This document shows positions 47,706-59,654 of a stretch of 64,000 bases of DNA, one piece after another. A program made the position numbers and the translations under genes. The notes under the pieces are model-generated. The model ran no database searches, had not been told where the DNA came from, and saw only the letters and a list, made by a program, of their open reading frames with translations. This DNA is from Carallia brachiata. Taxonomy: Eukaryota > Streptophyta > Magnoliopsida > Malpighiales > Rhizophoraceae. The stretch is from positions 5,871,067 through 5,935,066 of the forward strand of contig JADCRB010000028.1 of the NCBI GenBank assembly GCA_021464245.1. Direction: 5' to 3'. Position 1 is the first letter of the stretch, and each line of letters begins with the position of its first letter.

Positions 47706-49814
47706 CACACCCCCCATCGCACAAGAATAAAGAATGGGTACCACGGATTGTTGGGTTTACTGATAAGAATGTAATTAGTTATTAAGTTAAAAGTTATGAG
47801 TTTAATTCTTTGTCAAAGTATTTAATAGAGATAAACATACTTCCACAAATTTTACTCTTCTGATTGATGCAATTTTCCCTAATAGAATTGTAGGATCCAT
47901 TCTTGCTTTCCCAATTTTTTTAAAAAAGTAAATAATGAATAATATGGTAAAATGGCAAAATAATTAGAGCTATCTTTCACAAATATTTTCAACTCCTATG
48001 AAATAAATTTAAATAATGAGACCTTCAGCTTGAAATTTTAAATTCTTAAGTCTGAACTGATGGTTTATACCTTCGTTGTCTCTTTTTTTTTAGAACGTTG
48101 ACTGTGTTATTTTTCTTGTTATGTAACTCATATTTAGACACACCCCAGTTGTTCATTGCCCAGTTGTTCATTGCCTTGCCTCTAGCTTGTCTAGTAGATG
48201 AAGCAATAGTTGGTAGCTCTTGTATCCTTATTGCAATTAAAGGACATCTACACAAATATTGACCTATATCCTTTGACATCTCATTCATTGATTTTGCCCC
48301 TTTTTTTTTTTTTTGAAATATTTAGTGAGTTTCTTTGAATGTGATCAAAGTGACAAGAGTTATTGAATGATTGAATTTAAAAAAAAAATAGTTAGATATC
48401 ATTAAATAAATAAATTGTTTAACAACTTTAATATTACTTAAAATACTGTTATATAGTAAATTTTTTTTTCTTTTTGGGATTATCCCATTCATAGATTTGG
48501 CTTTTTGAACGGGAATCACGCATAGTCACAAATTTTCTTTTTTTTTTTCTTATACAATAAAAATAACTCTCTTTATTAACATAAATTCTTCATTTCTTCT
48601 CAAAATTAAAACTCTAAAATTTTAAAATAGAGATTTAAATTTTAATTATTTAAATATCTCTTAAAATATACCGACACAAATTTTCTAACACAAGTTCAAC
48701 GCATGACCTGATGACCACAACTGATATAGGAGACAGTATCAAGTAACTCGCATCTCCTTCGCAACAAAACAAGTCGTTTCGTGTCCATAAATATAACAAA
48801 CTCCTTTTTTCGAAAAAAACTAGCTAGGGGTACAGGAAAACTGCGTTTAAAGGTATAGGATCAATTTGGCTATGGTAGCCTCTGCGAGATGATTTCAGCG
48901 TGGATGTAAACGTGTAACAAAATTATTTTGAATTTGTGATAAACTGTCAAAAAAAAAAAGTGAACTTTTTTTTTGTAATTAGAAATTTTTTTCTGTATCA
49001 AAAAATAAAAAAAATATATTTTTATTTTTTCTTAAAAAATTGTTCTGTTGTAAAAAAATGATTGATTGTAATGTATTGACTTTAAGTCTCATCTCTTTCA
49101 TAACTATGTATTTTTTTTTAAAAAAAGTTTTAGAAACGACCGTATGGACTGAGGAATGAGTCCATGTACCTATGCGCAAAAGAGGGGCCAGGAATTCCGA
49201 GGAAAAAAGGATCCCAGCTTTAGATCTACGATGACTTTTCAAACAAAACATGATAATGGTGGTGTTTGCATTGTAGCGATCACTCCCCCGCCCCCAAAAG
49301 ACCCGCCCCTGAATCCGGCCGATTCTGAATCCGGCCATCGTTTGTCCATTGCATGTGTTTGAATTAGCAAAACTACTGGACACTCTGGTCGTCAGCTAAT
49401 TCCTGGTTTCCCTATGGTGAACACAATATTAATCCCCCCCTCCTGCCCCGCAAAACAAAAAAGTATCCTTTTAAAATATACAAAAAAAAAATTATAGACA
49501 GATTGAATCTAATTTAATTGAAGCAGTGAAAAGTATATTAAAAGTTAAATTTCAGTCATTTCTTTTATCTATCTTCCTTTCCAATTATGTGTTACAACAA
49601 AAAAAGAAGTCTCAAATTTTAGTTTCATCAAAATTAATTGACAAAAAAAATTATGAATTAATGATTAGATTGGTGTGCGGTTTTCTTTAGTATTACTATG
49701 TAACTCATTTTGTTTTTTTTTTTTTTTATAGGAGAGTCAACTCATATCATTACTAATAAAAGAAAAGGTATTTGAAAACAATGGAAGTTACCCTTTGAAC
49801 ATCTTCCTTGGTAT

Positions 49815-50217
49815 AATGCCAATAAGTCATCAATGTTAGGGAACTAATTTTACGTAACTCGCTTTTAACAGGATATATGTGGATAATTAATTTATTTAAT
49901 AATATCTAATAATTTATTTATTTTATTTTTTAAAATTCAAATTCATATCACAGTGTCTCCACTTATAGTTCTCTTGTGCCTCAGTAAGATTGTGCCAATA
50001 AGTTTTACTTTTTTTAGAGAAAAACTTAATGTGAATAAGTCTTCAATTTTAAGAAACTAATTTTACATAACTCATTTTTAACAAGATACATGTGAATAAT
50101 TAATTCATTTAATAAAATCTAACAATCTATTTATTTTATTTTTTGAAATTCAAATTTATATCACAGTGCCTCCACTTGTGGTTCTCTTATGCCTCAGTAA
50201 GATTGTGCCACTAAGGT
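49815..50217. repeat. Tandem duplication (~214-bp period, two copies)
   Basis: Two successive blocks (from 49815 and from 50029) share AACTAATTTTACRTAACTC, TTTATTTTATTTTTT, ATATCACAGTG, CTCCACTTRTRGTTCTCTT and GCCTCAGTAAGATTGTGCCA. A third, weaker relative lies near 46733-46860. Confidence 0.85.
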
Positions 50218-50924
50218 TTTCTTTTTTGGGAAATCCCTTTTTTTCGTTATGGATTTGGTCAGATTTTTATTTTTCTCGATTTACCATTTAGGGCAGTGGT
50301 TTGAGTAGTTATCGAGTAGTTGAGGACCACCATATCACCAATCTGCTTTTCTGATTTTTTTAATTGATGAACCCACCTAATCAAAGTGTAAAAAGTGAAC
50401 GCAGATTGGCACCAAACTGAGTTCCAAATGTTCAAATAAAACTCTTAATTGAGGCTGTTTTCTAACCTGCTTGATTGTGGCATTTAACCAAATCAGGCGG
50501 CCAAATCATCATCCACAATCCACAATGACGTCTTTATGACCACTCTGTCTTTACAATGGGCTTCATAAGCAATCACCGGCCCATGGATTAAATTAATCTT
50601 GACCCAATTGCTATTTATTTGGAGGAGATTTGTGCTGTTATAAGATGTGTTAAAGGTTGAACATTTACTCAATTGATTGACGGGAGTGCCTCTCAACCAG
50701 TAAGTAAGGAGTTCAAATCTTAACTAACTTCATTTCTTCCTCCTCAAATGCCCAATAAGACTCATTGGAGAAGAAAAAAGAAGTGTTAGGAGTGTCGTGG
50801 CCTAGGATGATCAATAGCTTTCTATAAGCTTTGACCTTCCATAGGACAAAATAATAATAATAATAATAATAAAATTAACCCATTGAACAAAAAAAAAAAA
50901 AAAAAAAGACCATTGAACTGTCTG

Positions 50925-51945
50925 ATGGGCACTCTAAGACAAGAGTCGACGCCTCAATTAAGGCCTACAGCCACGAAGGGATCTATCATTGTCTTACAGA
51001 AGAAATTAATAACAAGTAAATAGTACACAAAACCAACTATTCGCTCAATCCAATCAATTCAACAAAATTAAACTGCAACTGTCAAAATTGCAGCAAATGA
51101 ATTGATTATGGTTTGTAATTTAAACAAACCTTATCTAACAGTTTGATTGGGGTACAACTTAGTGATCATCAAACTTAAGGTTTGAAGAATTCCAGACCTC
51201 ATTTATAAAAATACCACTCTCTCTCCGCCCCAATTAGACCAAAAAAAAAAAAAAAACAAGTTTCATCTGCTCGCAAGTACTCTCAAAACTGCACTCATCT
51301 GACTCCAATCTCATCATGTTCATGTCACAGCCCTAAGCTGAGACATCTTCATAGCCCCGCAGAGCACTGATGACAGGAGGATATTAGGGATACGGGTATC
51401 CCTGTGGATTAAAAGGACTCATTATCACATTACCAAAATTCGACTGAATGATGCAAAAATTCCTTAATATGACCTGAAATGTAAAAAATACATCATTATC
51501 CATTCAACGCTAGTTGTTAATCTATTGTCACACTCCCTAATAAGAGCATGCCTCCTGGCCTCGAGACAGAAAAGCACTCCGCAATGGCTTTGGACATTCT
51601 TTTTAGCATCATTGCTGATACTGTGAATATCTGGCATGGCACTATAAAAGAAGCAAAACTGTATTTCAGCGTTTGACAACTTCTCATATCAGAAAACGGA
51701 TATTTAAGATCTGTGGCTGCCTATATTATATCAAAATAATGCTAAAACTGTATGAAATTTTGTATACTATACCATACACTAATTTATCTGCTAATTTTTC
51801 GAGCCACAGCCAAATTCCAAATCACTATACATATTACATTCAAGTTATCAAAAGAAAGGGCATACCGAGGTAACAAAATCGACCCTGCCAATGCAACAAC
51901 CGCCTTCTTTTGGTGATCTTAGAATCTCCATCTGCAGCACCATGC
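50925..51945 (-). pseudogene. METTL-type tRNA methyltransferase pseudogene, 3' half
   Basis: This is a diverged copy of the gene at 62616-64000. 51536-51629 matches the exon IFTLSAVPLKRMPKAILECF, here IFTVSAMMLKRMSKAIAECF, followed by SRPGGMLLLG where LKPGGLLLFRDYG is expected (deletion at the DYG). 51867-51945 matches the upstream exon (KEGGCCIGRVDFVT). 50930-51011 and 51262-51340 match the LFVAAGF/RSDGTRS exon, split by a SINE. The gene is interrupted at 51946 by a copia element and continues after it at 57250. Splice motif GTATG is kept at 51866. Confidence 0.82.
51018..51255 (+). mobile_element. SINE, family S2, inside the METTL pseudogene (238 bp)
   Basis: ACAAGT at 51012-51017 and 51256-51261 flanks an insertion that ends in a 16-base A-tract. 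The intact gene at 63075-63095 reads through this site without insertion. Its 3' part matches 38990-39120. Confidence 0.75.
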
Positions 51946-51950
51946 TCCTT

Positions 51951-52186
51951 TGTTGGCGTCGGCTGCAAGTTTAGTTTGTTTTAGAGACTTATTCTTAGTT
52001 TGGAGATACGTACAGCTAGCATTGATAACATCCCATGATTGTAGGAGTAGTTATTGACAGCTATTGTTGTTTTTCATTTTCTAATTTCTGTAAAATTACC
52101 TATATAACAACAAGTATGTAACTAGCACAGTGTCGTTGAATGAAAACAGAAATTATTTCAGTCTTCAAAAATTCTCCTATTCGACA
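51951..52186 (+). repeat. Copia 5' LTR (236 bp)
   Basis: Starts TGTTGGCGTC and ends TTCGACA. Contains the TATATAACAAC promoter-like motif at about 52101-52111. Aligns to 56665-57249. Confidence 0.9.
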
Positions 52187-52199
52187 TGGTATCAGAGCC
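52187..52199 (+). other. Copia primer-binding site
   Basis: TGGTATCAGAGCC directly abuts the 5' LTR and complements initiator tRNA-Met. Confidence 0.9.
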
Positions 52200-52242
52200 A
52201 CGATCAGGGATTCTATGAAAAAAAAAATAGAAACAGAAGAAT

Positions 52243-55200
52243 GGAGGATTCGGCTACTTCAGAAATGGCTACCTTGGGCGGAGGATCTCAAGGGCAAGTA
52301 TCGATCCTTGCAGATTTATCCACAAGAATAACTCAGATGTTGAGTCAAAATTTCATAATTGTGAGTCCGGAACTTGGAGTGGTGACCATCGACATCAAGC
52401 TTGATGGTGGCAACTACGGCTTATAGTCCGAAATTGTTGAGATGTACATCTCAAGCAACAACAAGCTAGGGTATATTAATGGAGACATTCAGCAACCTCA
52501 GGAGACAGATTCAGGATTCAGAAAATAAAGAACAGAAAATGTAATTGTGAAAGGCTGGCTAATTAATTCTATGGACCCTAAATTAATTGGCAATTATATA
52601 CGATTTCCTCTAGCAAAAGTAGTGTGGGATGCTGTTGCGATGGCGTTCTTTGATGGAAGTGATGCCCCACAAGTCTACGACCTCAAAAAGAAGGTCACAA
52701 AAACAAAACAATGAGGAGGATCCATCGAAAAATATTTCAATACTCTTTAAGGCTTGTGGAGAGAAATTGACTTTCAAAGGTCTAATCCAATGGAGTGTGA
52801 AGAAAATATCAAGAAATATAATGAGGTTGTTCAAGAGGACAGGGTTTATACCTTCCTTGATGGCCTAGACAAGCGGCTTGATAAGATTAGAGGGGATGTG
52901 CTGTAGCTTAAACCTTTCCCATCAGTTGAGCAAGCGTATGCTATTGTGCGTAGGGAAGATCTCCAGCAAGCTGTCATGTTAGTAAAAGGGGATGAGGACC
53001 AAGTTCAAGAAGCTGCAATGGTGTTCAAAAGGAAGTCAAAACAGCCCATCATAGAGCCATCAAGTGGCGGCAAGACAGGTACCTATTAGCCAAAGGTTCA
53101 AGGGATTGAAGGAGGGTGTACTCATTATAGGAATCTGAAACGCACCAAAAAAACTTGCTTCAAACTTAACGGATACCCAAAGTGGTGGCACTAATTAAAA
53201 TCCAAAAAGAAGCAAGACAGTGGAGGGAAAGGAAACCCAAGCTGGGCAGCACTAATAGACACCAAAGACTTTCACAGTATTTGTTGGTTTCTATCCCAAT
53301 ATGGCAAGTGATTCTTCACATGTCACGGCCTTTGTCATAATTTCCAATGAGACAAAAGAAGTAAAAGAGCAAGGTAAATATCGATAGATCATAGACTCTA
53401 GAGTTACTGAACACATGACTTATGATGGAAGTGATTTCACTCAAACAGCTTCACTGAAAAGAACTTGTGTTGCCAATGCAAATAGAATAAAATATCCAAT
53501 TATGGGAGTTGGGAAAGTAGAGCTCACAAAGGATCTTGCACTCTCAAATACACCTTTTGTTCCATCTCCAAAAAATTAATTATTATCAGTTGGTCAGCTG
53601 ACAGAAGATTTAATTGTTGCGTATTGATTTATCCTACTTTCTGTGTTTTTCAAGATATTTTTACAAAGGAGATTATTGGTTATGGTACTAAACGGGAAGG
53701 GTTGTACTATGTTGATGAGTTCACACTTGGACGAGCCTACTCTATGAACCGAATGTATAGCCAAGAGAAGCATATCTGGTTGTGGCATCATCGACTGGGA
53801 TACCCATCTTTCGGGTATATGAATATTTTATTTCCTAATATTTTCTCAGGCTTTCAAGAGTCACAGTTTAAGTGTGAAACTTGTTTATTAGCTAAAAGTC
53901 ATCGTGTTCTTTTTCCTCTTAGTACTTCTAAGTGTCAAAAACCATTTATTTTAATTCACGCTGATGTATGGGGTTCTGCACCAATAGAGATACAATCTAG
54001 TATAAGGTGATTTGTGACTTTTGTGAATGATTGCACATGTATGACTTGGCTCTACGTTATGAAAGATAAAAGCGAAGTATTTGGTGTGTTTTGTTCATTC
54101 CACAAGATGATTAAAACTCAATTTTTTACTAAAATTCAAATTTTGAGATCAGACAATGGTGGAGAATACGGAAACAGTGTTTTTCAAAATTACTTTGAGA
54201 AGCATGGAATGATTTATAAGACAACTTGTCCCCAAACTCCTCAACAGAACAATGTTACAGAAAGGAAAAATAGGCATATCCTTGAAACAGCAAAAGCTTT
54301 GCTAAATGCTTGGAATGTACCTAAAAAATTTTGGGTTGAGGCGGTGGTGATGACAGTTTAGACGTTGAACCGTATGCCTTCACGAGTCCTTAATTTCATA
54401 ACGCCATTATAAGCTCTCTCAAAATTCATGATTTTACCATCCATACTCATGCTGCCATCGAAGGTTTTTAAATGTGTGGCCTTCGTTCATGCTCATAAAG
54501 TCAAAAGACAAAGTTGGACCCAAATGCTGTTAGATGTGTGTTTTTGGGATACGGTGGTCACCAAAAAGGGTACAAATGCTTCGATCCTAACATAAAAAAA
54601 TGGTATATCTTGATGGATATTACTTTTATAGAAGAGGAAAATTGTTTTAAAAATTCAGAAGAACCCAAGGAAGGATTTGGTAGTAAAGGAGAACAATGGG
54701 AGACATGACTTGGATTCAATGATGTTATTTTCCACACCAACTCAAGTGAATCAATGGAACAAGAGAATACCTGTACACCACAGAAGAGGGATAGTGCTCA
54801 GGAGGCACTAGAAGAAAAGAATGAAGAAGGAGAATAAGACGAGCTCAAACAGCACTTACCCAATCTACCTACAGACCACAACCGATCTCCAGAGAATATC
54901 CTAGAGGTAACACATACTAATTCTCATCCTGACGATGATAATGTTTTTTTGGTGGCTATAAATTACCTTTTAGGTCAATTCAGAGGGTACCTCCAAACCG
55001 ATATTCACTTAAAGTGGTAAATAGGAAGGCAAGATATTTAATTGCTCATTATGTTAGCACAGAAAAATTGAGAGGACCAGTTGTGGCATTTGCAAATAAA
55101 TTATCTTCAGAGTACATTCCTTCTACCATGGAAGAAGCCTTGAAAAATCTAAACTGGAAAAAAACAATCAATGAAGAGTTGGGAGTTTTGGAGCAAAAAA

Positions 55201-56545
55201 AAACATGGGAGATTGTGACTCTACCGAGGGAAAGAAAACTGTGGGAAATAAATGGGTTTTCTCTCTTAAGTAGAAGGCAGATGGGTCAATTGAGAGGTAC
55301 AAGGCCAGATTGGTCACGAAGGGGTATACACAAATATATGATGTCAATTATCAAGAGATGTTTTTTCTTGTAGCAACACTAAACACCATACGAGTCCTGA
55401 TATCTGTTGCTACAAATATGGACTAGCCCTTATATTTGTTTGACGTAAAAATGCTTGTCCCCATGGGAACTTGACAGAGGAAGTGGTCGTGGATTTACTA
55501 CCAGGTTTGGGTATTTCGGGAGGAGATCGACGGGTATGCAGATTGAGGAAGGCACTCTATCGCCTAAAGCAATCACCCATAGCATGGTTTGGAAGATTTA
55601 GCGAGGCTATGAAAAGATATGGCTACTATCAGAGTAACGCAGACCATACATTATGTTTGAAGCATAAAGACGGTTGTGTAACTCTACTTGTCATATATGT
55701 TGACGATATGATTATTACTGGTAATGATCAAAGAGAGGTTGCAGCGCTAGAAGAACAGCTTGGAAAAGAATTTGAAATGAAGAATCTCGGAGGGTTAAAG
55801 TATTTTCTTGGCATTGAGGTAGCTCGATCTAAGGAGGGCATATTTCTATCACAAAAAAAAAAAAAAAAAATTCTTGACCTTTTAGTTGAGACAAGAATGT
55901 TAGATAAAAACCTGCTGAGACTCCCATTGCACAAAATCATGGTTTGGGTAGAGAGTCAAGTTCACATCCCACAGACAAGGAGAGACTTCAAAGACTGGTT
56001 GGAAAATTGATATATTTATCTCACTCTAGACCAGATATTGCATATCTAGTGAACGTGGTGAGCCAATTTATGCAAAACCTAGATGCAAGTCATATGAATG
56101 GAGTGTGCAAAATTCTCTGATACTTGAAGTCTTCTTTAGGAAAAGGTTTGCTCTTTAAGAGACATGGTCATGTGAGAGTTGAGGCATATACAGACGCATC
56201 CTAGGTAGGAAGTGTCAATGATAGACAGTCTACATCTGGATATTTAACGTTTGTTGGTGAAAACTTGGTTAGTTGGCAAAGCAAGAAACAAAAGGTAGTG
56301 GCCTTATCAAGTGCAAAGGCCGAGTTTAGGAGCTTAACGAAACATGTGTGTGAGCTACTTTGGCTAGGGCGTCCACTGGAAGAAATTGGGATATCACATA
56401 GTGGGGCCATGAATTTATTCCGTGATAGTAAGTCTACAGTCGAGATTACTCAGAACCTAGTTCAACATGATCGCACCAAGCATGTGGAGATAAATAGATA
56501 TTTTATTAAAGAGAAACTAAAGAGGGGTGTCATTCAACTCTAATT
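52243..56545 (+). pseudogene. Copia gag-pol remnant
   Basis: Gag begins near 52243 (MEDSATSEMATLG). A decayed zinc knuckle lies at about 53110-53190 (CFKLNGYPKWW). Protease is at 53390-53580, with DSR in place of the catalytic DSG. The pre-integrase and integrase core are at 53730-54361 (LWHHRLGYPS, HADVWG, RSDNGGEY, ERKNR) with one stop at about 54008. Reverse transcriptase is at about 55480-56000 (YRLKQSP, IYVDDMIITGND). RNase H is at 56180-56545 (YTDAS, SAKAEF, KHVEI). At least six stops or frameshifts separate these blocks. No complete product is possible. Confidence 0.9.
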
Positions 56546-56664
56546 TGTCAAATCATAAGATCAACTAACTGATATTCTAACCAAGGCGATAATAAGCAGA
56601 ATATTCCACCGCACACTTGACAAGCTAGGTGTTGGAGATATCTACACACCAGCTGGAGTGAGGG

Positions 56665-57249
56665 TATTGGCGTGAGCTGCAAGTTTAGTTTGTTTTGGAG
56701 ACTTATTCTTAATTTGGAGATATGTATAGCTAGCATGGATAGGATCCCATGATTGTAGGAGTAGTTATTGACAGTTATCGTTGTTTTTCCTTTTCTAATT
56801 TTTGTAAAATTGCCTATATAACAACTCTGTAACTAGCATAGTATCGTTGAATTAAAATAGAAATTATTAAGGGAATAACCAACTTTTTAAGTCTAAACTT
56901 TTGTGATTTTTTCTATTTGAAACCTAAACCTTTTAAGTTTTCTATTTAAAGTCTAAACTTTTATTTTTTGGTTTATTCAAATCCTTTTGTATGATTTACC
57001 GTTAACTTTTCCGTTAGATCTAACAAAAACAGAATTAAAGTTAATGAAAAAGTAAACGGTTTCTTTATAAAAGGACTTGAATAGAAAAAAAAAATAAAGG
57101 TTTAGACCTTAAATAGAAAATTTAAAAAGTTTAGACCTTAAATAAAAAATTTAAAAGGTTTAGATTTCAAATAAAAAAAATTACAAAAATTTAGGTCTAA
57201 AATGTTGATTATCCCGATTATTAAGTCTTCAAAATTCTCCTATTCTACA
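56665..57249 (+). repeat. Copia 3' LTR, split by a MITE
   Basis: Begins TATTGGCGTG after a purine-rich tract and ends TTCTACA. Positions 56872-57225 (element plus one target copy) are inserted; removing them restores alignment with the 5' LTR. Confidence 0.9.
56872..57216. mobile_element. Foldback MITE, family C, in the copia LTR (345 bp)
   Basis: ATTATTAAG is duplicated exactly (56863-56871 and 57217-57225), a 9-bp target site as in Mutator-like elements. The left end GGAATAACCAAC and the right end GTTGATTATCC are inverted repeats that continue inward as AGTCTAAACTTTTGTGATTTT against its complement. AACCTAAACCTTTTAAG-type words run through both arms. The undisturbed LTR at 52150-52165 is the empty site. 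Confidence 0.9.
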
Positions 57250-57254
57250 TCCTT

Positions 57255-57538
57255 GACATCTCAAGCAATATAAAAACCAAAGGTTAAGACACAGCCCCGA
57301 CTAAAAAATGGGTATTGAGAGAAAATAATAAGAAATAAATAACCTGAATATCTTTGTTGTTTTTTATGACAATCGGTTTGGCAAGAATCAATTGAATGCA
57401 AAATCACAGTGGAACAGGTGGAAACGATATTAGACTCTAAATATATTAGCAGCATCCACAATCTCTTTCGCCCTCTCAAGAGTTTTCTCGCAACAATCAC
57501 AAGCGTATACAATGATGGTCTTGTTGCCACTGCAAGAC
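57255..57538 (-). pseudogene. METTL-type methyltransferase pseudogene, 5' part
   Basis: The minus strand from an acceptor (TCTTGCAG before 57531) reads GNKTIIVYACDCCEKTLERA, then KEIVDAANI and HCDFA, which is the SAM-binding region of the METTL2/6/8 family. Three in-frame stops follow (after NIFRV, after AFN and after RLS). It continues the pseudogene at 50925-51945, now separated by the copia element. No further upstream exon was recognised. Confidence 0.8.
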
Positions 57539-58239
57539 AGACATTTTCGTAAGTTTGACAATTAGAATATAAACGCTATTGGGAGTGCATAGAAAAAACA
57601 GCTTAATAAAACAGGAGGGACTCGTATTGGATACTCAAACTCCCATGAACAGAATGTGTCCTGTCCTCCTGTTTTCATGAGATAAGTGACGAACATGCAA
57701 TTTTGTGTTAGCATTAAAAATTTAAATACGGGGGCCAAAGAACCATTTTAGTTCTAATCAAGTCAAGATCCAATGGCATATTACCAAATGCTATCTGCAA
57801 TTGCTGTTACAGTATCGCCATAAATTCAAATTCTCATGTCTTAGTGATACCACCAACATGTTTTGTGTGTAGTGGCTGCCTAATGTTTGAGTTTTAGACA
57901 TCGAAGTACATTCCTTCTGCACAAAATGCCAGCCTTTCATGTAAGACATTGTTGTTCACCAAGAAAGAGGGAATATAATTATAAACTGCAATCTCTTGAA
58001 TAAACAAGAACTTGCAATCTCTCTAACCATACTCTCCCTGCATTTCGGTTATTCCATTACCATCATCATGCAAACAGTCCCCCCACCCCAAGCCCCAAAA
58101 AAAAAAAAAAAACAAAAAAAAAAAAAACACCTGAATGCAAAATTTACACATTACCTACAATATAATCAGTATAAGATAGACATATACAACTACAGGCTGA
58201 CTAAAAAAAAATCACAGAATTAACAAAACAAACCCAAAT
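57539..58239. other. Intergenic or remaining intron of the METTL pseudogene
   Basis: No coding similarity seen. Contains a C/A-rich stretch at 58080-58130. Confidence 0.5.
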
Positions 58240-58722
58240 GGGAATATACAATTTTTTTATTCTAAACTTTTATACTTTTTTACATATGAGTACTATACTT
58301 TTTGGCATCTCATTTGAGTCCTCAAACTTTTGATTTCTTATCAAATCAATTTTTTTTAAAAAAGTGATTAATTTGTTAATAAATGAGTTTAACTTAATAA
58401 AAATTATTAAAAAAAACAATACACAAACTAAATATTTTTTCTCATCAACAAATATGCACATTAAATATTTTTTTAGTGAACAAATACATGAATTAAATAC
58501 ACAACGTGTATATTTTTTATAGAAACAAATATTTAACATATTTTCAAATAATTTTTATAAAGTCAAAATCATTTTTTTAATAAATTAATCACTTTTCGTT
58601 AACAAATGAACTAATTTTATAAAAAATCAAAAAATTTAAGATTTAAATAAAATCTAAAAAAAAATTAAAACTTCTATATAAAAGAATATATAAAATTTTA
58701 AGGCCAAAAAAATATGTATCCC
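58240..58722. mobile_element. Foldback MITE, family A, copy 4 (483 bp)
   Basis: Starts GGGAATATAC and ends GTATCCC. Carries the family-A inner words (CATTTGAGTCCT, AAATGAGTTTAA). AACCCAAAT (58231-58239) and AACCAAAAT (58723-58731) are a 9-bp target duplication with one mismatch. More diverged than the copies in the dioxygenase array. Confidence 0.82.
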
Positions 58723-58731
58723 AACCAAAAT

Positions 58732-59654
58732 GACAAGCTTTTTTTGAAAGGATTATCGTGTTCTTGGAATTACGGAACTGCCATTGCCCCAGCCAACCTC
58801 CAAAACCTTAGAAAAGTCCATACACCAAAACTGAGAAATTCCTGACCTACCTGAAAGTGGTTTAATCATACAGTCTTTCCTGGAAGGTCTCTAGGATGCA
58901 ATTCTTATTTATTTATTTTTTATAACTGAAAAAAAATATAAAAAAAATAAAATTTCTTCAGCAAGTATCTCATCTCCTCCAAACACACTAAATCAATCCT
59001 AAAACTTCCCAAAAAAAATAAAATTCTTTTATTATTATTGCTATTATTTAAAAAATAAAAATAAAACATTAAAAACAAAAAGAAAAAACTACATTTTCGA
59101 AAAAAAAAGCGTCTGAATTACTGTCCGAATACAACTAAACAGATTCAATGTGCAACCGATCGAATTGTATGTGTAACCAATTATAAAAGAAAATTATTTC
59201 TTATATTTAGTTCCACATGCAATTCGATCGGTTGTACATTAAATCTAATTAATTATATTTAAACAGTAATTCAAACATATTTTTTTCAAAAATATGACAT
59301 TGCTCAAAACAAAAAGCCATTTGAATAGTGTAGTTGGACCTTAAAGCACTTGCCGTATGAAAGGGGGTGGAGTTTTTCATTTTTTATTTCTCCATGAATC
59401 TTCCAACTCTCTCTTTCTTTTGAATCTTCCAACTTTCTCTTTCTTCTTCTTCTTCATAAATGTCAAGATCTGGCGTTGACTAAGCCCGACAAGATGACAG
59501 GTGTGCCAATCAAAGACTTCCACGTCACTCCTGTCACCAGTTTCCATCCTTCTCCTCTCAATTTGCCATTCATCCATATCCGTCCATTCAATTCCCAACT
59601 CTCCAATTCTATCCAAATCTTCTCTGGCTTTGATCATTAATAAAGATATTTTAA
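58732..59654. other. Intergenic, 5' flank of the LysM kinase gene
   Basis: AT-rich to about 59340, then a CT-rich leader-like region (59395-59460). A local inverted repeat around CAACCGATCGAATTG (59152-59166) and AATTCGATCGGTTG (59221-59234) could form a hairpin. No TATA box could be placed with confidence. Confidence 0.5.

Larger units (their letters stand above)
43086..50924. other. Intergenic, no gene recognised
   Basis: A 7.8-kb stretch with short, non-conserved frames only. It includes simple repeats (43758-43808, 44325-44373, 47598-47624, 47681-47705, 50850-50872), a foldback MITE (45247-45702) and a tandem duplication (49815-50217). A minus-strand frame at 48046-48288 resembles no family I know. 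Confidence 0.6.
51951..57249 (+). mobile_element. Ty1/copia LTR retrotransposon, degenerate full-length (5.3 kb)
   Basis: LTRs at 51951-52186 and 56665-57249 (the second enlarged by a MITE) and TCCTT on both sides (51946-51950 and 57250-57254), a perfect 5-bp target duplication. The primer-binding site TGGTATCAGAGCC starts at 52187. Domain order is gag, protease, integrase, reverse transcriptase, RNase H, which is Ty1/copia. The two LTRs differ at about two dozen positions by eye (roughly 10%), so the insertion is old. Many stops and frameshifts break the coding part. It sits inside the METTL pseudogene on the opposite strand. Confidence 0.93.

Noticed and set aside
48046..48288. 80-aa minus-strand frame with tandem MNNW
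   Set aside because: No family similarity and no splice or promoter context; left as intergenic.
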